From WRDF01 sp031552235 (GTDB taxonomy: Bacteria; Bacteroidota; Bacteroidia; Bacteroidales; Rikenellaceae), in NCBI GenBank assembly GCA_031552235.1, contig JAVBMR010000002.1:1-64000 (forward strand): a stretch of DNA of 64,000 bases, written 5' to 3'. The translations under genes were made by a program, and so were the position numbers. Shown here piece after piece: positions 51,053 to 58,494 of this stretch (position 1 is the stretch's first letter; each line of letters starts with the position of its first letter). Below the pieces are notes generated by a model. The model saw only the letters and a program-made list of their open reading frames with translations. It was not told the DNA's origin and searched no databases.

Positions 51053-51231
51053 GCTTATCCGCAATATTACCCCTGCGGTGCAGCCTGCCGTCGGCGACGG
51101 GCGCGAACGAGCCTTCTGCGAGTGACGCCGCCCCCCGCGTGGGGCGGCGGCAGGCTGCCAGTGTCGCGAAGCGACACCAAGAGATTAATATTTGACTTAT
51201 TTAAAGATTAGGGGTGTTTTTGCGGATAAGC
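51053..51231. repeat. 179-base element with terminal inverted repeats
   Basis: Left end GCTTATCCGCAA (51053-51064) and right end TTGCGGATAAGC (51220-51231) are exact reverse complements, and the match continues imperfectly to CCCCT/AGGGG. The inside holds a G+C-rich hairpin repeat (CCCCGCGTGGGGCGGCGGCA, then GTGTCGCGAAGCGACAC). It is the best second copy of the element at 871-1061, and fills most of the 340-base gap between the hydrolase and the lipocalin. Confidence 0.75.
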
Positions 51232-51331
51232 GTTTAATTTAGTAGCTGTCCGCCGCATATTGCGATATGCCTGCTCGTATGGGGGCAACGATAGTCGGCA
51301 TCTGGCAAGCAGGTGTAGCGTAAGGAGACAG

Positions 51332-51367
51332 ACAGCAAGCCCGCCCTTTCTGGGGCGGGCTTGCTGT
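51332..51367. terminator. Terminator hairpin of the lipocalin gene
   Basis: ACAGCAAGCCCGCCC (51332-51346) pairs with GGGCGGGCTTGCTGT (51353-51367). It lies 13 bases past the stop of the minus-strand lipocalin gene. Confidence 0.75.
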
Positions 51368-51379
51368 TAATACGTCCGT

Positions 51380-51925
51380 CTATTGCACTGTCCACACCAG
51401 GCGCGAAGTGTCGTATCCGGAGTCCGCGGCTATCTGCAGGTAGTCGCGGATAACTTTCTCGGGCATGGTCTTCTCCTTCGAAAGCAGCCACATATAATTG
51501 AGGTTACGCCCGAAAACGAGGGCGTATTTGTAGTCTTTGTCGATGGCCGCTACGTTATACCCGGCGTAGAACGGGCCGAAAAACGATACTTTCAGCATGC
51601 CGATATCCCTGGTTTTGGCGAAAACGGCCTTGCCTTCGGCGCTTTGCCACTGCCTTTTGGCCGCATCGTAGCCGCTGTTGACAACTTTGATGCTCCCGTC
51701 GTGATTAAGGGAATACTCGGCCGTGACCCTGGATAGTCCCCGCTCGAATTTATAGTCTAAGCGAGCGATTTCGTACCATTTGCCCAAATAGCTCTCCGCG
51801 TCAAAATCACGTACGGCCTGCACCGTGCCGTGTATCGTGGGCCGCGTCATCAGGTAGAGCGCCGCTCCTGCGGCGCCTGCGGCTATCCCTGCCGCCGTCA
51901 GCATGATTATGTTTTTAGTTTTCAT
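51380..51925 (-). CDS. Lipocalin family protein (Blc-like)
   Basis: A 181-residue protein with an N-terminal hydrophobic segment (about 6-26, IIMLTAAGIAAGAAGAALYL) that anchors or exports it; there is no lipobox cysteine. The lipocalin signature is AESYLGKWYEIARLDYKFER (GKWYE at 48-52), followed by LSRVTAEYSL, a strand-rich body with YALVFGRNLNYMWLLSKEKT, and the C-terminal helix. Bacterial lipocalins of this type bind lipids and act in envelope maintenance. The gene is on its own between two terminators. Confidence 0.87.
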   Translation of the reverse strand: MKTKNIIMLTAAGIAAGAAGAALYLMTRPTIHGTVQAVRDFDAESYLGKWYEIARLDYKFERGLSRVTAEYSLNHDGSIKVVNSGYDAAKRQWQSAEGKAVFAKTRDIGMLKVSFFGPFYAGYNVAAIDKDYKYALVFGRNLNYMWLLSKEKTMPEKVIRDYLQIAADSGYDTSRLVWTVQ

Positions 51926-52012
51926 AATATTATATGCTTAATAGTTTCTATATTCTTTATATGTCAGGCAAACTCGGTGCCATTCGGGTGTTGGCAGGGA
52001 ATTGCGAAACAA

Positions 52013-52043
52013 AAAGGGCGCTACCGATTCGGTAGCGCCCTTT
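52013..52043. terminator. Terminator hairpin of rplU-rpmA
   Basis: AAAGGGCGCTACCGA / TCGGTAGCGCCCTTT (52013-52043) is a near-perfect stem, 22 bases past the rpmA stop on the minus strand, with flanking A/T runs. Confidence 0.8.
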
Positions 52044-52064
52044 CATTAGGTTTCAGACTATGTG

Positions 52065-52325
52065 TTACTCGGCCAGCGGGGTTACGCTGACAAAAGATTT
52101 GCCTGACGATTTCTTCTGGAAAGTAACCGTCCCGTCCACGAGTGCGAACAGAGTGTGATCCTTGCCCAGTCCAACGTTTTCGCCCGGGTTGTGAACCGTA
52201 CCCCTCTGGCGTACGATGATGTTACCAGCTTTTGCGAACTGTCCGCCGAAAAGTTTAACACCTAAACGTTTGCTTTCCGATTCGCGGCCGTTCTTCGAAC
52301 TACCTACACCTTTTTTGTGTGCCAT
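52065..52325 (-). CDS. rpmA: 50S ribosomal protein L27
   Basis: An 86-residue protein beginning MAHKKGVGSSKNGRESESKR, with LGVKLFGGQ and GNIIVRQRGT, all L27 signatures. Its N-terminus reaches the peptidyl-transferase centre. It follows rplU by 19 bases, the standard order. The start is direct: there is no N-terminal extension of the Firmicutes type that needs cleavage. Confidence 0.97.
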   Translation of the reverse strand: MAHKKGVGSSKNGRESESKRLGVKLFGGQFAKAGNIIVRQRGTVHNPGENVGLGKDHTLFALVDGTVTFQKKSSGKSFVSVTPLAE

Positions 52326-52344
52326 TTCCCTGGAATTTTAAGTG

Positions 52345-52656
52345 TTATGCGTTGATTTCTTCGATGAGTATCTGGCTGAGGAACTGGCGGTGGCCGTTCA
52401 TCTTCTGATACCCTTTGCGGCGTTTCTTCTTGAACACGAGGACTTTGTCGTCCTTGAGGTGTTTAAGGATTGTCGCTTTCACCGAGGCCCCTTTAACAAC
52501 AGGTGTGCCTACTTTAACCTGACCGTCGCTTTCCGTTAGCAGTACCTGATCGAAGCTTACAGAGGAACCTTCATCCCCCTGAAGACGGTGAACATAGAGC
52601 TTACGACCTTTCTCAGCTTTAAATTGCTGACCTGCAATTTCTACTATTACGTACAT
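52345..52656 (-). CDS. rplU: 50S ribosomal protein L21
   Basis: A 103-residue protein beginning MYVIVEIAGQQFKAEKGRKL and ending with the RNA-binding KKRRKGYQKMNGHRQ block and a short tail. Length and sequence are those of L21. It is the first gene of the rplU-rpmA pair, with a near-ideal promoter 34 bases upstream. Confidence 0.97.
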   Translation of the reverse strand: MYVIVEIAGQQFKAEKGRKLYVHRLQGDEGSSVSFDQVLLTESDGQVKVGTPVVKGASVKATILKHLKDDKVLVFKKKRRKGYQKMNGHRQFLSQILIEEINA

Positions 52657-52689
52657 GTGTAATTATAAATGTTTGCACAATTTGGACTG

Positions 52690-52720
52690 CAAAGATATGT
52701 ATAATTCAATATAAAACAAA
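52690..52720 (-). promoter_or_regulatory. Promoter of rplU-rpmA
   Basis: On the minus strand TTTG (52720-52717), 19 bases, TATCTTTG (52697-52690): both boxes are exact and correctly spaced. This is the best example in the window of the Bacteroidetes promoter type. Confidence 0.8.
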
Positions 52721-52772
52721 CCGAACATAAACTTTTTTATCGCAATATCTTTCTTTCCGACGGCCTTAAAAT

Positions 52773-52803
52773 TTTAATATCCCGCCGGAATGTATTAACT
52801 TAG
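52773..52803 (+). promoter_or_regulatory. Possible promoter of the DUF4286 gene
   Basis: TTTA (52773-52776), 19 bases, TAACTTAG (52796-52803): one mismatch in each box. The ATG is at 52822. Confidence 0.4.
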
Positions 52804-52821
52804 ACCGGAAATTAACGGCGC

Positions 52822-53127
52822 ATGTATATAGTCAATACTTCTTTTTTTGTGGACCCCGGGGTGCAGAATGCATGGCTGGGTATACTTACGGGCAAATATT
52901 TGCCGTTCCTCAAAAGCCAGGGGTGCGGCATTCTTTCGTTCGCGAGGATCGTTTCCACCGACCCGGTCGACCATTTCACATATTCGCTGATAACCGAGGC
53001 CGAAGACCTCCAGGCCTACAGCCGTTACGCCGAAGAGCTGTTGGCGGAGTACGAACAGTTTGCCGGGCTGATGTTCGGCGAAAAAGTTACGACGTTCACG
53101 ACATTAATGAAAAAAATAGACTACTAA
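52822..53127 (+). CDS. DUF4286 family protein
   Basis: A 101-residue soluble protein beginning MYIVNTSFFVDPGVQNAWLG, with VDHFTYSLITEAEDLQAYSR in the middle. It fits DUF4286, a small ferredoxin-like-fold family conserved in Bacteroidetes, without known activity. Its stop (TAA at 53125) touches the ATG of the following glycosidase, so the two are likely co-transcribed, although a functional link is not evident. Confidence 0.83.
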   Translation: MYIVNTSFFVDPGVQNAWLGILTGKYLPFLKSQGCGILSFARIVSTDPVDHFTYSLITEAEDLQAYSRYAEELLAEYEQFAGLMFGEKVTTFTTLMKKIDY

Positions 53128-54576
53128 ATGATGGCGAAAAAGATATTGTTGTTGGCGGCGGCCTGCGTGGTTGCTTTTGCGGCGAATGCCGCGGAGTATG
53201 TGACCGAAATCCCGGTGCTCAAGGGCGAGAAATGGTGGGGGTTGGATTACCTCGGAAGGCTGGAGCAGCCACTGCAGGGAGGGCCGTCTGGGAGAGTTGT
53301 GAATAGCAGCAGTGAAAATTATAAGTCGGTCATGGTTTCTAATGCCGGACGGTATATTTACAGCGAAAATCCGATAAATGTTATTTTTGACAACGAAAAA
53401 TTCACGATAACCTCGAATGACGAAAAAATAGAGGTGCAAAAAGGCGGGAAGACTCTCCGTGAGGCGTATGTGGTTTGTGCGCTGAAGAATTTCACATTGG
53501 GGCAGTCGCCAGACCCGGATATGTTTGCATTGCCTATGTATGAAACGCAGCATGAGTTTGGATATGCCTTGGATGAAGAAACGATTGTGGGGTATGCCGA
53601 AAAACTGCTTGCCGAAGGTTTCCCTGCTGGAATAATGGTTGTGGCCGACGGCTGGCAGAAGGTGAGTGGCCCTTACGAGTTCGATCCGGAACTTTATCCC
53701 GATCCCAAACGTATGGTCGACAGGCTTCATACGCTTGGGTTTAAAGTTATGCTGACCGTTACGCCGTTCGTGCCTATGTGGGGAAAGGTTTATGCTGAAG
53801 CTAAGCGTAACAATCAAATCCATAGTGATGTTGTTGGTTTTTCTCGTGCAGTATTGGATATCGGTGACGCGACTCAATTCGAAAGATTGAAGACGGGAGT
53901 GGATAAAATCAAGGCGGAATATGGGTTCGATGGTTTTTGTTTCGACGGTGGACGTGCAGATTCGGAGAACTTCATCAATAATATGATGAGTTTGCGCGAT
54001 GACATGACATTTGTTTTATACAAAGATGCTCCGGATATGCCATACGCGCCATATATGGGAAATAGAACAGGGGGTATTTCTGAAATTATAACAGCCGGAC
54101 TTATGGGATATCCATACATTCAGGCGTCATCTTATCATATGGACGCTCAAGGCCCGCGAAAAATGGCCGATTATTTGCTATTGCAATGTGGGATGCCGGT
54201 CGTGAGCATCGATTTCGCGCCGTGGAATATAACCGACCCGAAGCTGTACCAGGGCGTTAAGGACGCGCTGAACTTCAGGGCCTCGATAGGGGATTATATG
54301 CGCAAGCTCGTGCTCGACTCGCGCAGGACGGGAGAACCGCTCGCAAGACATATGGAATACCAGTTCCCGAACAGTTCGTTCTTCGACTGCACAGACCAGT
54401 TCATGCTGGGGCCGAAATACCTGTTCGCACCGTGTGTGGACGGCGCCGACAAGAGGATGGTCCGCTTCCCGAAAGGGACATGGATCGGCCGTGGCGGCGA
54501 GAAAATAAAAGGGCCGGTGGTGAAACAGGTGGACTGCTCAGGCGGAGGGTTGATTTGTTTCGAACTTGCGAAATGA
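53128..54576 (+). CDS. Secreted glycoside hydrolase, GH31-like
   Basis: A 482-residue protein with a signal peptide (to about residue 21, ending FAANAA). After an N-terminal beta domain, a TIM barrel contains FPAGIMVVADGWQKVSG, GFKVMLTVTPFVP, YGFDGFCFDGGRADSE with the candidate nucleophile Asp273, and a C-terminal beta part (DQFMLGPKYLFAPCVDGADK). These are features of GH31 alpha-glycosidases, though it is shorter than most; substrate is not readable. Codons from about 53290 to 54190 are richer in A+T than both ends of the gene. Confidence 0.78.
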   Translation: MMAKKILLLAAACVVAFAANAAEYVTEIPVLKGEKWWGLDYLGRLEQPLQGGPSGRVVNSSSENYKSVMVSNAGRYIYSENPINVIFDNEKFTITSNDEKIEVQKGGKTLREAYVVCALKNFTLGQSPDPDMFALPMYETQHEFGYALDEETIVGYAEKLLAEGFPAGIMVVADGWQKVSGPYEFDPELYPDPKRMVDRLHTLGFKVMLTVTPFVPMWGKVYAEAKRNNQIHSDVVGFSRAVLDIGDATQFERLKTGVDKIKAEYGFDGFCFDGGRADSENFINNMMSLRDDMTFVLYKDAPDMPYAPYMGNRTGGISEIITAGLMGYPYIQASSYHMDAQGPRKMADYLLLQCGMPVVSIDFAPWNITDPKLYQGVKDALNFRASIGDYMRKLVLDSRRTGEPLARHMEYQFPNSSFFDCTDQFMLGPKYLFAPCVDGADKRMVRFPKGTWIGRGGEKIKGPVVKQVDCSGGGLICFELAK

Positions 54577-54615
54577 CGTGACCGGCAAGGTTTGAGAGAT
54601 TAAAAACTATATATT

Positions 54616-55464
54616 ATGCTGACAGAAGAACAAAGGGATTTCCTATTCCCAAAGGCATACAATGCGGCCCTGAGGGCAGGAGCGGCTATTCTGGAGGTCT
54701 ACGAGCACGAGGCGGAGTATGATATCAGCCTCAAGAAGGACAACTCGCCGATCACGAAGGCCGACAGGCGCGCCCACAACATCATAAAGGAATACCTCGC
54801 CCAGACCCGCATCCCGCTCCTCAGCGAGGAGGGACGCGAGATGCTTTACGAGGAGCGCCGCCGGTGGGACCTTTTCTGGATGGTCGACCCTCTGGACGGC
54901 ACGAAGGAGTTCATTAAGGGCAACGGCGAGTTTACGGTCAATATCGCCCTGCTGGCGGATAACAGGCCCGTTATGAGCGTCGTGTACGTCCCGTATCTGG
55001 GCAAGATGTATTTCTGCGTCCGCGACGGGGAATCGTGGATGAAGGACGGCGTCAAGGCCGAAGCCGACGCCGAATACCCGATGGATATAATAATCGGCAA
55101 CGCCCAGTCGCTCCCGCTCGCCAAAGGGATGAACAAGCCGATACGGATAGGCATAAGCCGCTCGCACAATACCGACGAAACGTTCAGGTACATAGACATG
55201 ATCAAACTCAAATATCCCGACGCCGAGGTCGTGCAGCAGGGAAGCTCCTATAAGTTCTGCCTGCTGGCCGAGGGGACGCTCGACGTGTATGTCCGTACGA
55301 CAAATACCTATGAGTGGGACACGGTGGCCGGTGAGGCGATCCTCAAAGGCGCGGGAGGCGCTACGATGTCGCTCCCGGGGTACGACGGGCTGGAGTATAA
55401 CAAGATGTCGCTCCTGAACCCTAATTTCATATGCTACAGCAAGTATATGGACAGGGTAAGGTAG
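54616..55464 (+). CDS. cysQ: 3'(2'),5'-bisphosphate nucleotidase CysQ
   Basis: Inositol-monophosphatase-fold phosphatase that hydrolyses PAP to AMP, recycling the by-product of sulfate assimilation. In the 282 residues, DNSPITKADRRAHN (42-55), LLSEEG (68-73), the metal-binding VDPLDGTKEFIKG (90-102) and YEWDTVAGEAILKGAGG (about 235-251) are the family motifs. No sulfate genes adjoin it. It begins 39 bases after the glycosidase. Confidence 0.92.
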   Translation: MLTEEQRDFLFPKAYNAALRAGAAILEVYEHEAEYDISLKKDNSPITKADRRAHNIIKEYLAQTRIPLLSEEGREMLYEERRRWDLFWMVDPLDGTKEFIKGNGEFTVNIALLADNRPVMSVVYVPYLGKMYFCVRDGESWMKDGVKAEADAEYPMDIIIGNAQSLPLAKGMNKPIRIGISRSHNTDETFRYIDMIKLKYPDAEVVQQGSSYKFCLLAEGTLDVYVRTTNTYEWDTVAGEAILKGAGGATMSLPGYDGLEYNKMSLLNPNFICYSKYMDRVR

Positions 55465-55505
55465 GGTGTTTTATTCCGAACCGTATCTTTTAACGACTAT
55501 ATAAA

Positions 55506-56558
55506 ATGAATATCAATTCCATCCGGAGGTCGATCCTGCGCGGGCTGACAAGCGGCCTGAGCCACGAAACGACGTACAAAGGCCCCGATTCGAAGATTGA
55601 CCCCGCTGCGATAAAACGCGTGCTTCTATGCCGGCCGAACGGAAGGCTCGGCAACCAGCTGTTGATGACGCCGCTGGTCAAGGAGGTATGCGAGAATCTT
55701 CCGAACTGCAAGATCGACCTTTTCGTTAAAGGGAACCTGTCGCGCATCCTGTTCAGGAACTATCCGCAGGTAGACCGCATAATCCGCCTGCCGGGAAAAC
55801 CGTTCCGCCACCTGTTCGCATATATGAAGGTGTGGATCGACCTGCGCAGGTATTCCTACGATCTCGTAGTGAACGTGATCCCCAATTCATCGTCCGGACG
55901 CCTCTCGGCAACGGTGGCCAGAGGTAAGTACAAACTGTTCTGCGAGATGCCGGAAGATATGCTCGTGCATGACGACCACATGCACATGGCCAAGAAGCCG
56001 GTGTACTGCCTGAGGAGCTTCCTCAAGAGCATGGGAATGCCCGACGTCGATAACAAGCCGATTTCAGGCCTGGATATCAAGCTGACCGCCGAAGATATGA
56101 AGCACGGGGCGGAAGTCCTGCGCGGCCTCGTGGGCAACGACAAAAAGACCATAAGCCTCTACACGTTCGCCACGGGCGTCAAATGCTTCCCGAAAGAGTG
56201 GTGGATGGAGTTCTACGATAAGCTGAAGGCGAAATTCGGCGGCGAATACAATTTCATCGAAATCCTGCCTATGGAGAACGTTTCGCAGATAGATTTCCGC
56301 GAAATATCGCTCTACAGCCGCGACCTGTTCGAGATAGCGGCCGTCATGGCCAACACCGAGATGTATATCGGCGCCGACTGCGGCATCATGCACCTTGCCG
56401 GTGCGGCGGGCATCCCGGTGCTTGGGCTTTTCTCGACCACCGACCCCCGGGTGTACCAGGTGTACAATGACAATAGCGTCGCAATAAAGACATCCTCCGA
56501 CCACGATATGGACGAGATAATAGGGCTTGTGGAGGATATTCTGAAAAAGAGGCGGTAA
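55506..56558 (+). CDS. Glycosyltransferase family 9 protein (heptosyltransferase-like)
   Basis: A 350-residue protein with the GT9 opening VLLCRPNGRLGNQLLMTPLV (38-57), a Rossmann layout with KIDLFVKGN, and the donor-binding half with YIGADCGIMHLAGAAGIPVLGLFSTTDPRVY (about 295-325). GT9 enzymes add heptose or other sugars to the lipopolysaccharide core. The specific sugar cannot be read. Its stop overlaps the ATG of the next small gene by one base (TAATG). Confidence 0.87.
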   Translation: MNINSIRRSILRGLTSGLSHETTYKGPDSKIDPAAIKRVLLCRPNGRLGNQLLMTPLVKEVCENLPNCKIDLFVKGNLSRILFRNYPQVDRIIRLPGKPFRHLFAYMKVWIDLRRYSYDLVVNVIPNSSSGRLSATVARGKYKLFCEMPEDMLVHDDHMHMAKKPVYCLRSFLKSMGMPDVDNKPISGLDIKLTAEDMKHGAEVLRGLVGNDKKTISLYTFATGVKCFPKEWWMEFYDKLKAKFGGEYNFIEILPMENVSQIDFREISLYSRDLFEIAAVMANTEMYIGADCGIMHLAGAAGIPVLGLFSTTDPRVYQVYNDNSVAIKTSSDHDMDEIIGLVEDILKKRR

Positions 56559-56794
56559 TGGTGCTTCAGATCTGCCCGAAATGTAAAGAGCTGTCTTTTA
56601 CATGGTATATCGATGAGGAGGAATCTCCTTTGACCCAATGGCATTGCGAGTGCGGTTATCACGCATTTGAGGATGAAAGTAAAATGCGTGACTGTCCTGT
56701 TTGCGGCAATGAAAAATCGGACTCATATATGATCGATGAAGAAGCCGAATATTGGTGGTGTTATCGCTGCGGTAAAGCAGAACCGATAATTTAG
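56558..56794 (+). CDS. Small zinc-ribbon protein (78 residues)
   Basis: Contains four cysteine pairs: CPKC (6-9), CEC (about 30-32), CPVC (46-49) and CYRC (68-71), as expected for two zinc ribbons. The rest is acidic and aromatic (SFTWYIDEEESPLTQWHC; MIDEEAEYWWC). No family name is certain. It is fused translationally to the glycosyltransferase gene by the TAATG overlap, yet its composition is richer in A+T, which hints at acquisition. Confidence 0.7.
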   Translation: MVLQICPKCKELSFTWYIDEEESPLTQWHCECGYHAFEDESKMRDCPVCGNEKSDSYMIDEEAEYWWCYRCGKAEPII

Positions 56795-56806
56795 GTGTGG
56801 GAATAA

Positions 56807-57136
56807 ATGAAAACGAACAGGGCGGATCTGGCAGTTGATATAATCGAATACTCGAACGAATACTTTCCCGGGCGGGTAACCTGTTCGTTTGTCGATGCAT
56901 TCGGAAAAACCTGGCACATAGACGAAAAAACGCCTGTGGTTTCGTGCGGCAACATAACCGAAGACGCAGGATTACCCGTGAAGGGTTATGTCGCAGGCGA
57001 GATAATTTCGCGTGATGGGGACGTCGTTTGTTTTTGTACCGAAAATCCGTCGCATATAGAATCGCGGGACGGGGAGAGTAAATTTTATGTGTTCGAGAGC
57101 CAACTTGTTTGCAGCGATTGCCGTCATGGCTGCTAA
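56807..57136 (+). CDS. Unidentified small protein (109 residues)
   Basis: Soluble, no signal peptide. It contains the pattern EKTPVVSCGNITEDAGLPVK and GYVAGEIISRDGDVVCFCTE, then ESRDGESKFYVFESQLV, which recurs in small orphan proteins of variable regions in many bacteria, some next to toxin loci; I cannot name the family. It starts 12 bases after the zinc-ribbon gene, and the pair look co-transcribed. It overlaps the convergent SDR gene by four bases. Confidence 0.65.
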   Translation: MKTNRADLAVDIIEYSNEYFPGRVTCSFVDAFGKTWHIDEKTPVVSCGNITEDAGLPVKGYVAGEIISRDGDVVCFCTENPSHIESRDGESKFYVFESQLVCSDCRHGC

Positions 57137-57882
57137 AACTTCTCCCAGAACGGGATCAGCCGCCATATAAACGCAACGAGCCGCCACCGGCCGGGAACGA
57201 TGGCCCGGCGCTTCTTCTTTTTTATCGCCTTATATATAAGGTGTGCTCCTTTCTCCAGGCTTACGACCAACGGGTATCTATGCCGGAGCAGGTCTGTCTG
57301 TATGAACCCGGGTATAATGGTCGTGAAACGAATATGCTCCCTGTTTTTGTGCGCCAGCTGCGCCAGGCATGACATGTAATGTATCTGGTAGCGTTTCGTG
57401 GCGCTGTATGCCGGCGACTGGCGCAACGGACGCAGCCCTGCTATGGACGCGATGGCCACGAACTGCCCGCCGCCGCTGTTGCGGAAATAATTGTACGCGA
57501 ATATGCCGACGCGCGTAAAACCGACCGTGTTGGTGTAGACCGTCGGCATTTCGGTGTCGGCATGCATCTCGTGATCCCCCGTATTGTTACGGCCTACCCC
57601 CGCGCTGTATATTATGATGTCCGCACCGCCCATTTCGCTGATCAGGTCGTGCAGAAGACCCACGCTCTCTTCGAGCTGCACATCCATCGTCCTGCTGAAG
57701 ACCCGATCCGGGTATTGGAGCTGCATGTCTGCCAACGCTTCGCCGCGCCGCCCAGTGATGCCGACCTTGTTGGCTGGGTTCGCGTCGAGGTATGCTGCGG
57801 CGAGCGCCCGGCCGATCCCGGACGTAGCGCCGATGACGACGACCCTCTCGGGTTTGTCTGTAATGTTGCCTGATATTGCCAT
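57133..57882 (-). CDS. Short-chain dehydrogenase/reductase
   Basis: An NAD(P)-dependent oxidoreductase. The frame opens at 57912, but a TAACTTTG promoter box lies at 57917-57910, so the ATG at 57882 is the sensible start (249 residues). The cofactor motif GATSGIGRALA (18-28), YSAGVGRNN and the catalytic IASIAGLRPLRQSPAYSATK (Ser, Tyr and Lys) are present. The C-terminus is basic (KKKKRRAIVPGRW) and ends hydrophobic, so it may touch the membrane. Substrate unknown. Confidence 0.9.
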   Translation of the reverse strand: MAISGNITDKPERVVVIGATSGIGRALAAAYLDANPANKVGITGRRGEALADMQLQYPDRVFSRTMDVQLEESVGLLHDLISEMGGADIIIYSAGVGRNNTGDHEMHADTEMPTVYTNTVGFTRVGIFAYNYFRNSGGGQFVAIASIAGLRPLRQSPAYSATKRYQIHYMSCLAQLAHKNREHIRFTTIIPGFIQTDLLRHRYPLVVSLEKGAHLIYKAIKKKKRRAIVPGRWRLVAFIWRLIPFWEKF

Positions 57883-57909
57883 AATCCGGGTAATTATATA
57901 CTGTCCTGA

Positions 57910-57917
57910 CAAAGTTA
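57910..57917 (-). promoter_or_regulatory. Promoter -7 box of the SDR gene
   Basis: TAACTTTG on the minus strand, a full TAnnTTTG match, 27 bases upstream of the preferred ATG. Confidence 0.55.
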
Positions 57918-58494
57918 AACGTTTTATATATCACACGGCTCAGCAAAAAGATTGCCACTATCGTTTTAGTATTGATATATGTATAATTTACGGGATATTA
58001 TTACGTTAGCATTGTAGATGACGAACGATGGGCAGGCCGGTCCGTTATCTTGCGAGGACGCCTGCTAAAATGCGCCTGAAAGTTGGAATAAGAATAAATT
58101 TCATTATCTTTATGGCGGGCATGTCCGAAGGGAGGCGCCCCGCAAATGAAGAAGAATGACCGGAAGCGAGAGTTTTTTGAGGTTCTTTGAGATATATTTT
58201 CTTCTTTATATTGTTTTTATGTTAAAAATGATATTTTTGTAAACGGGAAGGGTGTCCGAATGTGCTATGCGCGCCGGGCGAAAGAGGCTTGGAGATGATC
58301 CCTCCCCGGTTTGTTCAGAACACTTAAAACTTCCCCAAATACAATTTGAATAGTATGTTACAATTTTTGACCAGTTAGAACACGCGCAAAAAAGGCTTTA
58401 TTCCTTTCTTGCATCGTTAAAACGTGCCGCAAGTAGCTTGGACACGCAAAAGATCTGAAATTTATTTTAAAAAACTAACCTAAAAAGACCGAAT
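57918..58494. other. Divergent intergenic region upstream of the fasciclin/SusC genes
   Basis: No gene of usual size. Two promoter-like pairs face right: GTTG, 19 bases, TATCTTTA (58105-58112) and ATTG, 18 bases, TATTTTTG (58232-58239). A 12-codon frame (ATG 58123 region, MSEGRRPANEEE) follows the first. The second would give a leader of about 250 bases before the ATG at 58495. The sequence just upstream of the gene is A+T-rich. Confidence 0.5.
58211..58239 (+). promoter_or_regulatory. Probable promoter of the fasciclin-SusC operon
   Basis: ATTG (58210-58213), 18 bases, TATTTTTG (58232-58239). The -7 box is exact. The long leader that would result is common for SusC-type operons, where regulation often acts in the untranslated region. 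Confidence 0.45.

Noticed and set aside
57883..57912. Ten-residue N-terminal extension of the SDR
   Set aside because: It begins within the TAACTTTG promoter box, so it would lie at or upstream of the transcript start.
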